Source: Candidatus Eiseniibacteriota bacterium (GTDB lineage Bacteria > Eisenbacteria > RBG-16-71-46). Taken from it: DNA of 64,000 nt. Where the stretch lies: positions 1 to 64,000 of the forward strand of contig JADJLL010000014.1 in NCBI GenBank assembly GCA_016710095.1, in the 5' to 3' direction. Positions 40,474-48,172 of the stretch are shown in pieces (position 1 is the first letter of the stretch; every line of letters begins with the position of its first letter). Position numbers and translations under genes: made by a program. The notes under the pieces are model-generated. The model was not told where the DNA came from, made no database searches, and was given only the letters and a program-made list of their open reading frames with translations.

Positions 40474-40793
40474 GCCCCGCGGCCGGTGAGTTCGTGACGA
40501 TCGGCAAAGTCGGCGAGATCGCGCCGAACGGCGTGAAGGTCGTGCGCCTGAACGACGTGCTCGTCGCCGTGTTCCATCTCGACGACGGCTACTACGCCAT
40601 CGAGGACGTCTGCACGCACGACGGCGGCCCGGTCGCCGAAGGCTGCCTCGAAAACGGCGTCATCGAGTGCCCGCGCCACGGCGCGCAGTTCGACGTGCGC
40701 ACCGGACGCGTGGTGCGCTTCCCGGCGACCTCGCCGGTTCCCACGTACGCGGTGCGCGTCACCGGCGACGACATCCAGGTGGAGTGCCCCTGA
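40470..40793 (+). CDS. Rieske [2Fe-2S] ferredoxin within the suf operon
   Basis: 107-aa soluble Rieske protein of the non-haem-oxygenase ferredoxin type. The cluster motif is CTHDGGPVAEGC and ECPRHGAQFD, i.e. C-x-H ... C-x2-H, and the fold runs through FVTIGKVGEIAPNGVKVVRL and YAVRVTGDDIQVE. GTG 40470 overlaps the sufU stop. In several bacterial suf operons such a ferredoxin sits between sufU and sufT and is thought to supply electrons or act as a test substrate; its actual role here is unknown. No oxygenase partner nearby. Confidence 0.9.
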   Translation: MSPAAGEFVTIGKVGEIAPNGVKVVRLNDVLVAVFHLDDGYYAIEDVCTHDGGPVAEGCLENGVIECPRHGAQFDVRTGRVVRFPATSPVPTYAVRVTGDDIQVECP

Positions 40794-40795
40794 TC

Positions 40796-41266
40796 ATGAG
40801 CGACGAAACCAAGAACGAGACCGCGATCAATCCGCACACCGGCCAGCCGTACCCGGCCGAAGCCGCCGTGCCCGCGAGCGAAGGCCCTTCGGACACGACG
40901 CCCGCGCCCGCCGCGTCAGGCGAAGCTCCGCCCGCCGCCGTGCAGACCGGGCCGCCGACGTTCAGCAGCATGCCGAGCCAGCAGGAACTCGCCGTGCGCT
41001 CGGTGCTCGAGACCGTCATGGATCCCGAGATCGGCCTTTCGGTGATCGACCTCGGGCTCATCCGCGAGATTCATTTCCTGCCCGGCAAGACGCTCGTGCG
41101 CATGATGCTCACGACGCCGTTCTGCCCGTACGCGCCGCAGATGATGGCCGACGTGAAGAACGCGACCGAGAGCGTCGTGCCGCAGCCGTGCGAAGTGGAC
41201 ATGCTCGCCGACGCGTGGAGCCCGGACATGATGCCGGACCCGGGCCTGCTCGGGTTCTCCTACTGA
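40796..41266 (+). CDS. sufT: SufT, DUF59/MIP18-type Fe-S assembly factor
   Basis: 156 aa. The first 65 residues are a Pro/Ala/Thr-rich extension not found in most SufT. The DUF59 domain then begins ELAVRSVLETVMDPEIGLSV then IDLGLIREIHFLPGKTL. It carries the conserved DPEI and the reactive Cys in TTPFCPYAPQM. SufT aids cluster maturation of proteins such as aconitase and LipA in other bacteria. It starts 2 nt after the Rieske stop. Last gene of the suf cluster and followed by a terminator. Confidence 0.9.
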   Translation: MSDETKNETAINPHTGQPYPAEAAVPASEGPSDTTPAPAASGEAPPAAVQTGPPTFSSMPSQQELAVRSVLETVMDPEIGLSVIDLGLIREIHFLPGKTLVRMMLTTPFCPYAPQMMADVKNATESVVPQPCEVDMLADAWSPDMMPDPGLLGFSY

Positions 41267-41282
41267 TCGCACGCGCGAAACG

Positions 41283-41325
41283 CGAAACGGCGGCCGGGCC
41301 TCGAAGCCCCGCCGCCGTTTTCGTT
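41283..41325 (+). terminator. Intrinsic terminator of the suf cluster
   Basis: A 10-bp outer stem (aaacggcggc with gccgccgttt) and an inner gggc/gccc pair, followed by TTTTCGTTT. It lies between the convergent sufT and beta-barrel genes; the AAA on the left side means it could also work in the opposite direction. Confidence 0.8.
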
Positions 41326-41339
41326 TCCCGCTCCGAGCG

Positions 41340-41909
41340 TCACTGCGCCGCGGGCTTCACCTTCATGTTCCAGCTCATGCCGACGTTGAACTTGAGCTGG
41401 CGCTCGCCGGTGAGGTTGTGGAACTCGAGCTCGACGAAGTTGCCGAAGCGCTGGTCCGTGCCGAACGCGAGCCCTGCGAGCGCGGACACCGCGCCGCGCA
41501 CGACGTCGTTGTCGAGCTTCACGTCCGGTGATTCGACCGCGTTGTGCAGGAAGTGCACGCCGAGGCCCGCGCCCAGGTAGGGCTGGTAGGCGTGGCTCGT
41601 GGGGAACGTCCAGCGCGCGAACCCGCCGAGCATCGCGTCGCGGCGCGTGGTGCGGAAACCGAGCGCGCTCACGTTCGTCTGCCAGTACTCGACCGCGGGC
41701 AGGAGATCCACCTGGTTCACGAGGCGCGAGTGCTGGACGCGTCCGCGAAGCCCGAGCCCCGAGAACGAGGTCTGGCCTTCCTGGAAGACCGTGGACGAGT
41801 AGAAGTCGAAGCCGGTGAGCGGGCTTTCGGTCGTGCCCTGCGCGAATGCGGGCAGCGCGTGGCAGAGCACTGCGGCCGTGACGGCCGCGAAGAAGACGGA
41901 TGCGCGCAC
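41340..41909 (-). CDS. Small outer-membrane beta-barrel protein
   Basis: 189 aa. GTG 41909 follows ggaggaa by 8 nt, giving a signal peptide VRASVFFAAVTAAVLCHALP then AFA-QGTTES. The mature part alternates polar and hydrophobic residues in short strands (YSSTVFQEGQTSFSGLGLRG, LPAVEYWQTNVSALGF, YQPYLGAGLGVHFLHNAVES), a typical eight-strand barrel with Tyr/Phe girdles and a conserved periplasmic turn. It ends with the barrel-closing KFNVGMSWNMKVKPAAQ. The function is unknown; OmpX/OmpW-like size. Confidence 0.82.
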   Translation of the reverse strand: MRASVFFAAVTAAVLCHALPAFAQGTTESPLTGFDFYSSTVFQEGQTSFSGLGLRGRVQHSRLVNQVDLLPAVEYWQTNVSALGFRTTRRDAMLGGFARWTFPTSHAYQPYLGAGLGVHFLHNAVESPDVKLDNDVVRGAVSALAGLAFGTDQRFGNFVELEFHNLTGERQLKFNVGMSWNMKVKPAAQ

Positions 41910-41999
41910 GTTGCGATTCCTCCGAAGGGGAGCTGCGTCGGGAGCGCGCGCAGGATAAACGAATGCCGCCGCTTCTGTCGTGAACCCGTCGAGGGGCGT

Positions 42000-42980
42000 C
42001 GGGAACGCGAGCGAGAGAACGGCGGCGATTCGCAGCGCCTCGCAAGGGCCGCACGGCCGAGGGGGACCTCGCGGCATGAAGGCGAGACGTTTTGTCGCCG
42101 AGCTGTCGAGTCTTCCGCCGAGGGGGACGGTCGACCCGACAGACACGGCGAACATGGGGCACCGAACGGACGACCGGACTCGCGAGGGGGCGGGCACGGC
42201 AGACCGGACGATGTCTCAGCTCGAACGGTTCAGGGTCTCCGTCTCACCACGGCGTGAAGCCTGCCGAGGGGGACACGCGACACGCACGTGGTGATGACGG
42301 ATCCGGGATCCGGCGACGTGCACATCGTGAAGAGTCCAGCGAGGGGGCCGGAATGCATCCACGAGGAACACGGTGTCACCGAATTCCGATGCGACGCTTT
42401 CGAGTGCGCATGGCGATCGAGGGGGATCGGTCAGGCGATCTCGAAGGAAGCGGCCCTGCAGATACAGAAGGGGTGCAGTGAAGTGGCGGCTCACGAACCA
42501 GAGGATGATTCGTGCGCATACGAAAGTGCTTCGTACACGCGGCGCGCCTTTGGGCGGGATCCCACGATGAGACGTGGGACGGCCTGAAGAAGCGCTTCAC
42601 GGCAATCTTCGAATCCGAGGGGTTTGTTCGAAGCTGCCCCGAGGGGTCAGCGCTGCTACAGCTATTCAGTTGTCACTTCATCGCCGGTTCCGAGGCCGGC
42701 GACATCGGATACGTACTGCAGGACGGGTGCCAACGAGTCGCAGGGGTGCGACACAAATGCCCACCGCTGCGGGGCATTGGGGCAAAACGGCCACGATGGC
42801 AACGGCTTGGGCATTTCGCACGGCCGGGCGCGGAGTGCGCCAAGCTGACGCGGCGTTCGCACGAGGGCCGCTCGGGCGCGACGAGATGGCGCAGGGCTGG
42901 CCGGATGGGTTCCGTCCGGCGGCTGAATGCTGGCCGGGGGAGCGGCGCGAGGTCACGGGGCTGCCCGATTGCCGGGCCGG
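42000..42980. other. About 1 kb without convincing genes, lower GC, spaced G-run array
   Basis: Frames here lack the GC-rich third positions seen in every neighbouring gene, and no product is recognised. The direct repeat ggatccg-ggatccg occurs at about 42299-42312. The heptamer GAGGGGG starts at 42059, 42120, 42184, 42266, 42341 and 42419, always on the plus strand, with intervals of 61 to 82 nt. GAGGGG variants follow at 42617 and 42641. Three copies share the longer GCCGAGGGGGAC. One weak small frame (42288-42587, 99 codons, Cys at GPECIHEEHGVTEFRCD) might be coding, but its codon use is atypical. Confidence 0.55.
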
Positions 42981-42990
42981 CCCGGGTCCG

Positions 42991-43710
42991 TCAGCGGTCG
43001 TCGCGGATCCGGTACTTCACGAGCCGCGTCTTGAGCCACTGCACGCCGACGAGGTCGGCGATGCCGCGCCACAGCCGGTTGCCGACGCCGTACTTGGAGA
43101 CGCCGTGGCGGCGGGCGCGGTGCGAGAGCTTCACCTCGGTGAAGCGCGCGCCGCGGAACACGCAGAGCGCGGGCAGGAAGCGGTGCACGCCCACGAACAT
43201 GGGCAGCCCGACGAGCATCTCGCGGCGGTAGGCCTTGAACGAGCAGCCGATGTCCGTGACGGGATCGCCGAGCACGTTCCGGCGGACGGTGTTCGCGATG
43301 CGGCTCGAGACGAGGCGCACCCACGTGTCCTGGCGGTCCGAGCGGATGCCGCTCACGACGTCGGCGTGTTCGAGCGCCGCGAGCACGCGCGGCAGGTCGG
43401 CCGGATCGTTCTGCAGGTCGGCGTCGAGCGTCACCACGACTTCGCCGCGCGCGCGCGACAGTCCCGCGGCGAGCGCCGCGCTCTGCCCGGCGTTCTTCTC
43501 GAGCAGCAGCGCCACCACGCGCGGGTCGCGCGCGGACTCGGCCTGCATCGCCTCGGCGGTGCCGTCGGTGCTGCCGTCGTCGATCATGACCAGTTCCCAC
43601 GTGCGGCCGGTCGCCTCGAGCGCGGTGCGCAACTCGGCGAACAGGGGCGCGAGGTTGTCCACCTCGTTGTAGGCGGGAACGACGACGGAAAGGTCGGGTC
43701 GGGTGTCCAT
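42991..43710 (-). CDS. Family 2 glycosyltransferase, dolichol/polyprenol-phosphate mannosyltransferase type
   Basis: 239-aa GT-A fold enzyme with LSVVVPAYNEVDNLAPLFAE, the nucleotide-sugar site ELVMIDDGSTDGTAEAM, AGQSAALAAGLSRARGE and the metal motif LDADLQNDP. It transfers a sugar from a nucleotide donor to a polyprenyl phosphate; the GSFKAYRREM-like segment CSFKAYRREMLVGLPMF is also typical. No C-terminal GtrA-like membrane helices are present, so it is a soluble DPM1-type enzyme. The GT39-type gene at 44780 needs such a lipid donor. Confidence 0.9.
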   Translation of the reverse strand: MDTRPDLSVVVPAYNEVDNLAPLFAELRTALEATGRTWELVMIDDGSTDGTAEAMQAESARDPRVVALLLEKNAGQSAALAAGLSRARGEVVVTLDADLQNDPADLPRVLAALEHADVVSGIRSDRQDTWVRLVSSRIANTVRRNVLGDPVTDIGCSFKAYRREMLVGLPMFVGVHRFLPALCVFRGARFTEVKLSHRARRHGVSKYGVGNRLWRGIADLVGVQWLKTRLVKYRIRDDR

Positions 43711-43829
43711 GGCAGGCCGGGGAGAATGCCCGAGCCGGGCGGGGAGCGCCAGCGGGCCGGGCCGGACGCTTGCCCGGCCCGCGCGCAGCGGTGAGGATGC
43801 GCCACTCCCCGTCCTTCGGAGGTTCGCGC

Positions 43830-44696
43830 GTGCCCAGCTCGCAAGGCTCCGCGAGCACGATCGCGTTCGTGCTCGCCTTCGCGTCGTCGCTGCTCTATGG
43901 CGCCGGCGATTTCTTCGGCGGCATCGCGTCGCGTCGCGCGCGCGTGCTCGCGGTGACGCTGCTCAGCCAGGCGGCCGGGCTGGCGGCGCTCGTGATCGCG
44001 GCGCTCGTGGTCGGCGGCACACCGACCGCCGAGGCGTGGCCCTGGGCGATCGGCGCGGGGCTCTTCGGCAGCACGGGCGTGCTGCTCTTCTATCGCGCGC
44101 TCGCGATCGGGACCGTGAGCATCGTCGCGCCCGTCACGTCGGCGGTGGCGCTGTGCGTGCCGGTCGCCGCCGGGTTCGCGTGGGGCGACCGGCCGGGGCT
44201 GGTGCCGCTCGTAGGCATCGCGCTCGCTCCGGCGGCGGTCGTGCTCGTCGGCAGCGGCGAAGGCAAGGGCGGCGCGGCGCAGGCGGGTCGCGCGATGTTC
44301 CTCGCGATCGCGAGCGGCGCGATCATCGGCGGCTTCCTGGTCGGCATCGGCAAGCTGCCCGCGGGCGGCGGACTGTGGCCGCTCGCCATCGCGCGCGGCG
44401 CCGGCACGCTGACGATCGCGCTCGCCGCGCTCGTGCGCCGCGAATCGCCGCGCGTGCCCGCGCACGCGTGGGCGCCGATCCTCGGCTGCGCGCTGTTCGA
44501 CGTGTCGGCGAACGTGTTCTTCCGCTACGCCGCCGCCGGCGCGCCGCTCAGCCTGGTCGCGACGATCGTGTCGCTCGCGCCCGCGACCACCGTGGTGCTC
44601 GCGCAGTTCGTGCTGCACGAGCGGCTTTCGGTGCGGCAGAAGGCGGGCGTGGCGCTCGCGCTCGTGGCGATCGTGCTGCTCGCGCAGCCGTCCTGA
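43830..44696 (+). CDS. EamA/DMT superfamily transporter
   Basis: 288 aa with about ten short helices in two EamA repeats (SSLLYGAGDFFGGIASRRAR at the start, and the second repeat around FDVSANVFFRYAAAGAPLSL). The last helix ends GVALALVAIVLLAQPS. GTG 43830 has cggagg 8 nt before it; an upstream in-frame ATG at 43797 would add a charged leader. Members export amino acids, sugars or metabolites; no ligand can be named. It is divergent from the glycosyltransferase 2 gene by 119 nt. Confidence 0.88.
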   Translation: MPSSQGSASTIAFVLAFASSLLYGAGDFFGGIASRRARVLAVTLLSQAAGLAALVIAALVVGGTPTAEAWPWAIGAGLFGSTGVLLFYRALAIGTVSIVAPVTSAVALCVPVAAGFAWGDRPGLVPLVGIALAPAAVVLVGSGEGKGGAAQAGRAMFLAIASGAIIGGFLVGIGKLPAGGGLWPLAIARGAGTLTIALAALVRRESPRVPAHAWAPILGCALFDVSANVFFRYAAAGAPLSLVATIVSLAPATTVVLAQFVLHERLSVRQKAGVALALVAIVLLAQPS

Positions 44697-44779
44697 AGTC
44701 CCGCGGGCTCGCGGGCCGCTTGCACGCCGAAGCGGCGCCGACGAACATGCCCGCCTCGCTCCCCGCGATGGAGGTGGCA

Positions 44780-46291
44780 GTGTCCCTCGAACCACGTACG
44801 GCCCGTCCGCCGCTCGCGCTCGGCGCGCTGGTGCTGCTCGCGCTCGCCGGTGTCGCGCTGCATGCGAGCGGCCTGACCGCCTACGGCTGGTTCCGCGACG
44901 AGCTCTACTACCTCTCGTGCGCGAAGCGCCTCGCGTGGGGCTACGTGGACCACCCGCCGCTTTCGGTCGCGGCGCTCGCGCTGCTGCGCGCGGTCGCGGG
45001 CGATTCGCTCGCGGCGATGCGGATCGCGATCGCGCTCGTGACCGCGTGCGCGGTGGTCACGACGGGCGCGCTCACGCGAGAGCTGGGCGGCGGACGCTGG
45101 GCGCAGCTCGCCGCGGCCGGTGCGCTCGCGATCGCGCCGTTCACGCTCGGCACCGGGCACTACTGGTCCATGAACGCGTTCGACCTGCTCTTCTGGGTCG
45201 CGGGCACGTGGTGCGCGCTGCGCGCGTTCCGCGGCGGCGCGCGCGAGTGGCTCGTGCTCGGCGCCGTGCTCGGGCTGGGACTGCTCGACAAGTGGAGCAT
45301 CGCGTGGCTGGGCGCCGGGATCGCGGTGGCGCTCGTGCTGTCGCCCGCACGCCGCGCGCTGCGCACGCCGTGGCCGTGGCTCGCGGCGCTGCTCGCGGCG
45401 GCGATCGTCGCGCCGAACCTGTTCTGGCAGGCGGGCCACGGCTGGCCGACGCTCGAGTTCATGCGCCATGCCTCCGAGGACAAGATGAAGCCGCTCGACC
45501 TCGCGGGATTGATCGGCGGACAGATCCTCCTGCTCGGCCCGGGCGCGGCGCTCGTGTGGATCGCGGGGCTCGCGGTCGCGCTGCGTCGCGGGGGCGCTCG
45601 ACCGGTCGCGATCGTCTGGCTCGTCACGCTCGCGTTGCTCGCGGCGAACGGCAGCGCGCGCGCCGGCTACCTCGCGCTCGCGGGGCCCGGGCTGCTCGCG
45701 GCGGGCGCCGTGTGGTGGGAGGGACGCGGGCGGCTCGCGCGCGTCGCGATTCCCGCGCTGGCCGTACTGCTCGCGCTTCCGCTCGTGCCCTTCGCGATGC
45801 CGGTGCTGCCGGTGGAACGCTTCGTCGCCTGGCAGAAGGCGCTCGGCCGCGAGCCCAAGTCGGAAGAGCGGCACCGCATGGGCGCCCTGCCCCAGCACTT
45901 CGCGGACATGTTCGGCTGGCCCGAGCTCGCGGACTCGGTCGCGCGCGTCAGCACGACGCTGACGGCGGCCGAACGCGCGCGCGCGATCGTGCTCGTGAAC
46001 AACTACGGCGAAGCGGGCGCGCTCGAACGCTTCGGCGCCGGCCGCGTTCCGGCGATCGCGTGCGAGCACAACCACTGGTTCTACTGGCCGCCCGCGTGGG
46101 ACGGCGGCATCGCGATCGTCGTCGGGCGCGACAGCGCGGACATCGCCTCGGAGTTCGAGTCGGTCGTCGTCGCGGGCCGTGCGGGCCATCCGCTCGCGAT
46201 GCCGTACGAGCAGGACCTGCCGATCCTCGTCGCGCGCGGATACCGGGGCGACGTGCCCACGGCGTGGGCGCGCGGGAAGCATTTCGACTGA
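44780..46291 (+). CDS. GT39-type/ArnT-like glycosyltransferase (PMT_2), polytopic
   Basis: 503-aa membrane enzyme. The first external loop carries the acidic catalytic pair of this fold (YGWFRDELYYL), then WGYVDHPPLSVAALALLRAV. A GHYWSMNAFDLLFWVAGTW segment and a cluster of hydrophobic helices follow to about residue 350. A C-terminal soluble domain ends FESVVVAGRAG. These enzymes transfer a sugar from polyprenyl phosphate to protein, lipid A or glycan acceptors. The start is chosen at GTG 44780 after atggagg; ATGs at 44747 and 44768 are also in frame. The acceptor is unknown. Confidence 0.85.
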   Translation: MSLEPRTARPPLALGALVLLALAGVALHASGLTAYGWFRDELYYLSCAKRLAWGYVDHPPLSVAALALLRAVAGDSLAAMRIAIALVTACAVVTTGALTRELGGGRWAQLAAAGALAIAPFTLGTGHYWSMNAFDLLFWVAGTWCALRAFRGGAREWLVLGAVLGLGLLDKWSIAWLGAGIAVALVLSPARRALRTPWPWLAALLAAAIVAPNLFWQAGHGWPTLEFMRHASEDKMKPLDLAGLIGGQILLLGPGAALVWIAGLAVALRRGGARPVAIVWLVTLALLAANGSARAGYLALAGPGLLAAGAVWWEGRGRLARVAIPALAVLLALPLVPFAMPVLPVERFVAWQKALGREPKSEERHRMGALPQHFADMFGWPELADSVARVSTTLTAAERARAIVLVNNYGEAGALERFGAGRVPAIACEHNHWFYWPPAWDGGIAIVVGRDSADIASEFESVVVAGRAGHPLAMPYEQDLPILVARGYRGDVPTAWARGKHFD

Positions 46292-46347
46292 CGAATCCCG
46301 TTCGAATCGGTTGACCGCTCCGCGCACTTCCCCGAGACTCGCGCGCC

Positions 46348-46983
46348 ATGTCCCGCTTCGCCGCCCTTCTCGAGCTGCTGTTTCCCTTCACGCGCTCCGC
46401 GAACGACGCGGCACCGCGGCCGGTCCGGCGTCGCCGCAAGCCGCGCAAGCCCGTGTTGCTCGAGCAGACCGCGCTCGATCTGGGCCCCGAGTGCCCGCGC
46501 TGGACGTTCTCGCGCCTCGCGGCGAACAGCCCGCATCACGCGCGCATCGTCGAGTACATCGAGGCGACGCGGCGGCACTTCCCGGAACTCGACGGCGTCA
46601 CGATTCGCGTCGGCCTCGCGCAGAAGCGCGGCGTGCTCGGCTGGGGCAGCATGGACCCGGAGCGCCCCGGCATCTGGGTGCGCCCGCGGCGGCTGCAGCT
46701 CTTCACCGTGGCGCACGAGATGACGCACCTGCTGCAGGCGCGCGGGCTCGTGCCGCGCGGCGAACGCCAGTGCGACCTGTACGCGCTCGCGCGTTCGCCG
46801 CACCTGATCGATCACGCGCCGAACTACCTGCGCATGCCGCGCGCGCTGCGCCGCGGCGCGCTCACCTACGAGCAGGCGCTCGCGCTGTACGAGGCGGCCA
46901 AGCGTGCGATCGCCGCGCGCGAGGCCGGCGACCGCCGCTACTTGCTCAAGTTCGAGGGCGAGATCGAGGAGCGTTTCGCGTGA
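46348..46983 (+). CDS. Putative zinc metalloprotease-like protein with HExxH motif
   Basis: 211 aa. It has a very basic N-terminal segment (RRRRKPRKPV). The active-site-like VAHEMTHLLQARGL is at about residue 121, with a downstream acidic-aromatic stretch QCDLYALARSP that could provide the third ligand. The C-terminus is helical and basic. The layout recalls SprT-like and other small bacterial peptidases, but no family is named with confidence. It has no signal peptide. It overlaps the following Nudix gene by GTGA (46980), suggesting co-expression with a nucleotide-sanitising enzyme. Confidence 0.68.
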   Translation: MSRFAALLELLFPFTRSANDAAPRPVRRRRKPRKPVLLEQTALDLGPECPRWTFSRLAANSPHHARIVEYIEATRRHFPELDGVTIRVGLAQKRGVLGWGSMDPERPGIWVRPRRLQLFTVAHEMTHLLQARGLVPRGERQCDLYALARSPHLIDHAPNYLRMPRALRRGALTYEQALALYEAAKRAIAAREAGDRRYLLKFEGEIEERFA

Positions 46984-47393
46984 GCGGGGCGCCGATCCGA
47001 AAGCGCGTGCGCGTGGTGGCCGCCGTCGTGTTCGACGGCCCGCTGCTGCTCATGACGCAGCGCCCGCCGGGCGGTCCGCTCGGCCTGCAGTGGGAGTTCC
47101 CGGGCGGCAAGCTCGAGCCGGGCGAAGCGCCCGAGGGCGCGCTCGTGCGCGAGGTGCGCGAGGAACTCGGCGTCGAATCGCAGGCGCACGACACGCTCGC
47201 GGTGCACGAGTTCGACTACGCGCACGGCGTGCACGTCGAGCTGACGTTCGTGCGCTGCACGCTCGGCTCGCACGCGTTCACGCCCGCGCACGCGGTGCAC
47301 GCGTCGCGCTGGGTGCTCCCGAGCGAAGTGGATCTTTCCGAGGTGCTCGAGGGCGACCGCGACTTCCTGCGCTCCCTCGGCGCCACCGACTGA
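46980..47393 (+). CDS. MutT-type Nudix hydrolase
   Basis: 137 aa. A complete Nudix box (GGKLEPGEAPEGALVREVRE followed by ELG) occurs at residues about 42-64, preceded by QWEFPGGKLEPGEA, the arrangement of MutT 8-oxo-dGTP pyrophosphatases and their relatives. It lacks the long extensions of ADP-ribose enzymes. GTG start coupled to the HExxH gene. Likely substrate an oxidised or modified nucleotide, not proven. Confidence 0.9.
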   Translation: MSGAPIRKRVRVVAAVVFDGPLLLMTQRPPGGPLGLQWEFPGGKLEPGEAPEGALVREVREELGVESQAHDTLAVHEFDYAHGVHVELTFVRCTLGSHAFTPAHAVHASRWVLPSEVDLSEVLEGDRDFLRSLGATD

Positions 47394-47411
47394 CGAAGAA
47401 GGAGAACGATC

Positions 47412-47564
47412 ATGGCTCTGCCGGATGGCCTGCAGTTCCTGAAGCTCGGATGGTGGGTGGTGCACGTGATGGCGTTCCTGCTCGCGTACCAGTTCGGCTA
47501 CGCGCGCGGCCGCGGCGACGAAAAGCGCGAGGCGCGCCAGCGCGAGATCGCGAAGGGGAAGTAG
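47412..47564 (+). CDS. 50-aa hypothetical single-span membrane protein
   Basis: MALPDGLQFLKLGWWVVHVM then AFLLAYQFGYARGRGD and a basic Lys/Arg/Glu tail ending REIAKGK. One hydrophobic helix at residues 10-29, with the charged tail on the cytoplasmic side. A strong ribosome site (aaggagaa) precedes ATG 47412. It follows the Nudix gene by 18 nt. No family recognised; small proteins of this type may modulate larger membrane complexes. Confidence 0.6.
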   Translation: MALPDGLQFLKLGWWVVHVMAFLLAYQFGYARGRGDEKREARQREIAKGK

Positions 47565-47592
47565 CGGCCCGAACGCGGGCGCCGCGGCGGGT

Positions 47593-48163
47593 TCAACCGC
47601 GTGCGCTGAGCACGCGCACCGCGTCCTGACCGAGCGCGGCGAGCAGCGCGCATGATCGCGGTCGGCGTCGGCGGGCAGCCGGGGATCTTCACGTCCACCG
47701 GCAGCAGCGCCTGACCGCCCCGGTGCACCGCGAACGACTCGCGGCAGAAGCCGCCGTCGCACGCGCAGTCGCCGACCGCGATCAATAGCCGCGGGCGCGG
47801 CGTCGCTTCGTCGGTCAGCCGCACGGCCTCCTCGAGGTGGCGCGTCACCGGGCCCGTGAGCAGCAGGCCGTCGGCGTGCCGCGGCGACGCCACGACGTCG
47901 ATCCCGAAGCGCTGCAGGTCGTAGAAGGGGTTGAGCATCGCGAGCAGCTCGCTCTCGCACGCGTTGCACGAGCCGGCGTCGAGATGGCGCAACTTGAGCG
48001 AGCCGCGGAAGAGCTTGCGGACTTCCTCGCGCAGCGCCTCGCCGAGCAGTTCGTGCTCGGACTCGGCCGCGCGCGTGGCGTGCGCGATCCCGGCGGGCAG
48101 CGTCGTGGCGGGCTCACCGGCGAGCGAGCCGCGCTGCAGCGGACGGCGAAGGATCTCCCACAT
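47593..48163 (-). CDS. hyfI: Small Fe-S subunit of a hydrogenase-4-like complex (HyfI/HycG/NuoB type); frameshift at end
   Basis: The subunit that carries the proximal [4Fe-4S] cluster next to the catalytic site. Cys pattern: GSCNACESELL (Cys66, Cys69), a Gly-Asp-Cys segment GDCACDGGFC and the PGCPPTP motif, as in HycG. The frame breaks at about 47648 after PTPTAIMR; removing one base gives LLAALGQDAVRVLSARG and TGA at 47593-47595. The normal reading runs past into Arg-rich nonsense. It is the last gene of a six-gene minus-strand operon; it starts 9 nt after the large subunit stop. Confidence 0.88.
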
Positions 48164-48172
48164 GTCAGGGCC

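Noticed and set aside
42056..42650. CRISPR array from the evenly spaced GAGGGGG motifs
   Set aside because: Only 7-12 nt are shared, the spacing varies from 61 to 82 nt, flanks differ, and no cas gene is present.
46285..46315. A second T-loop-like TTCGAAT just after the GT39-type gene
   Set aside because: The surrounding sequence is the end of a coding region and lacks any cloverleaf pairing.
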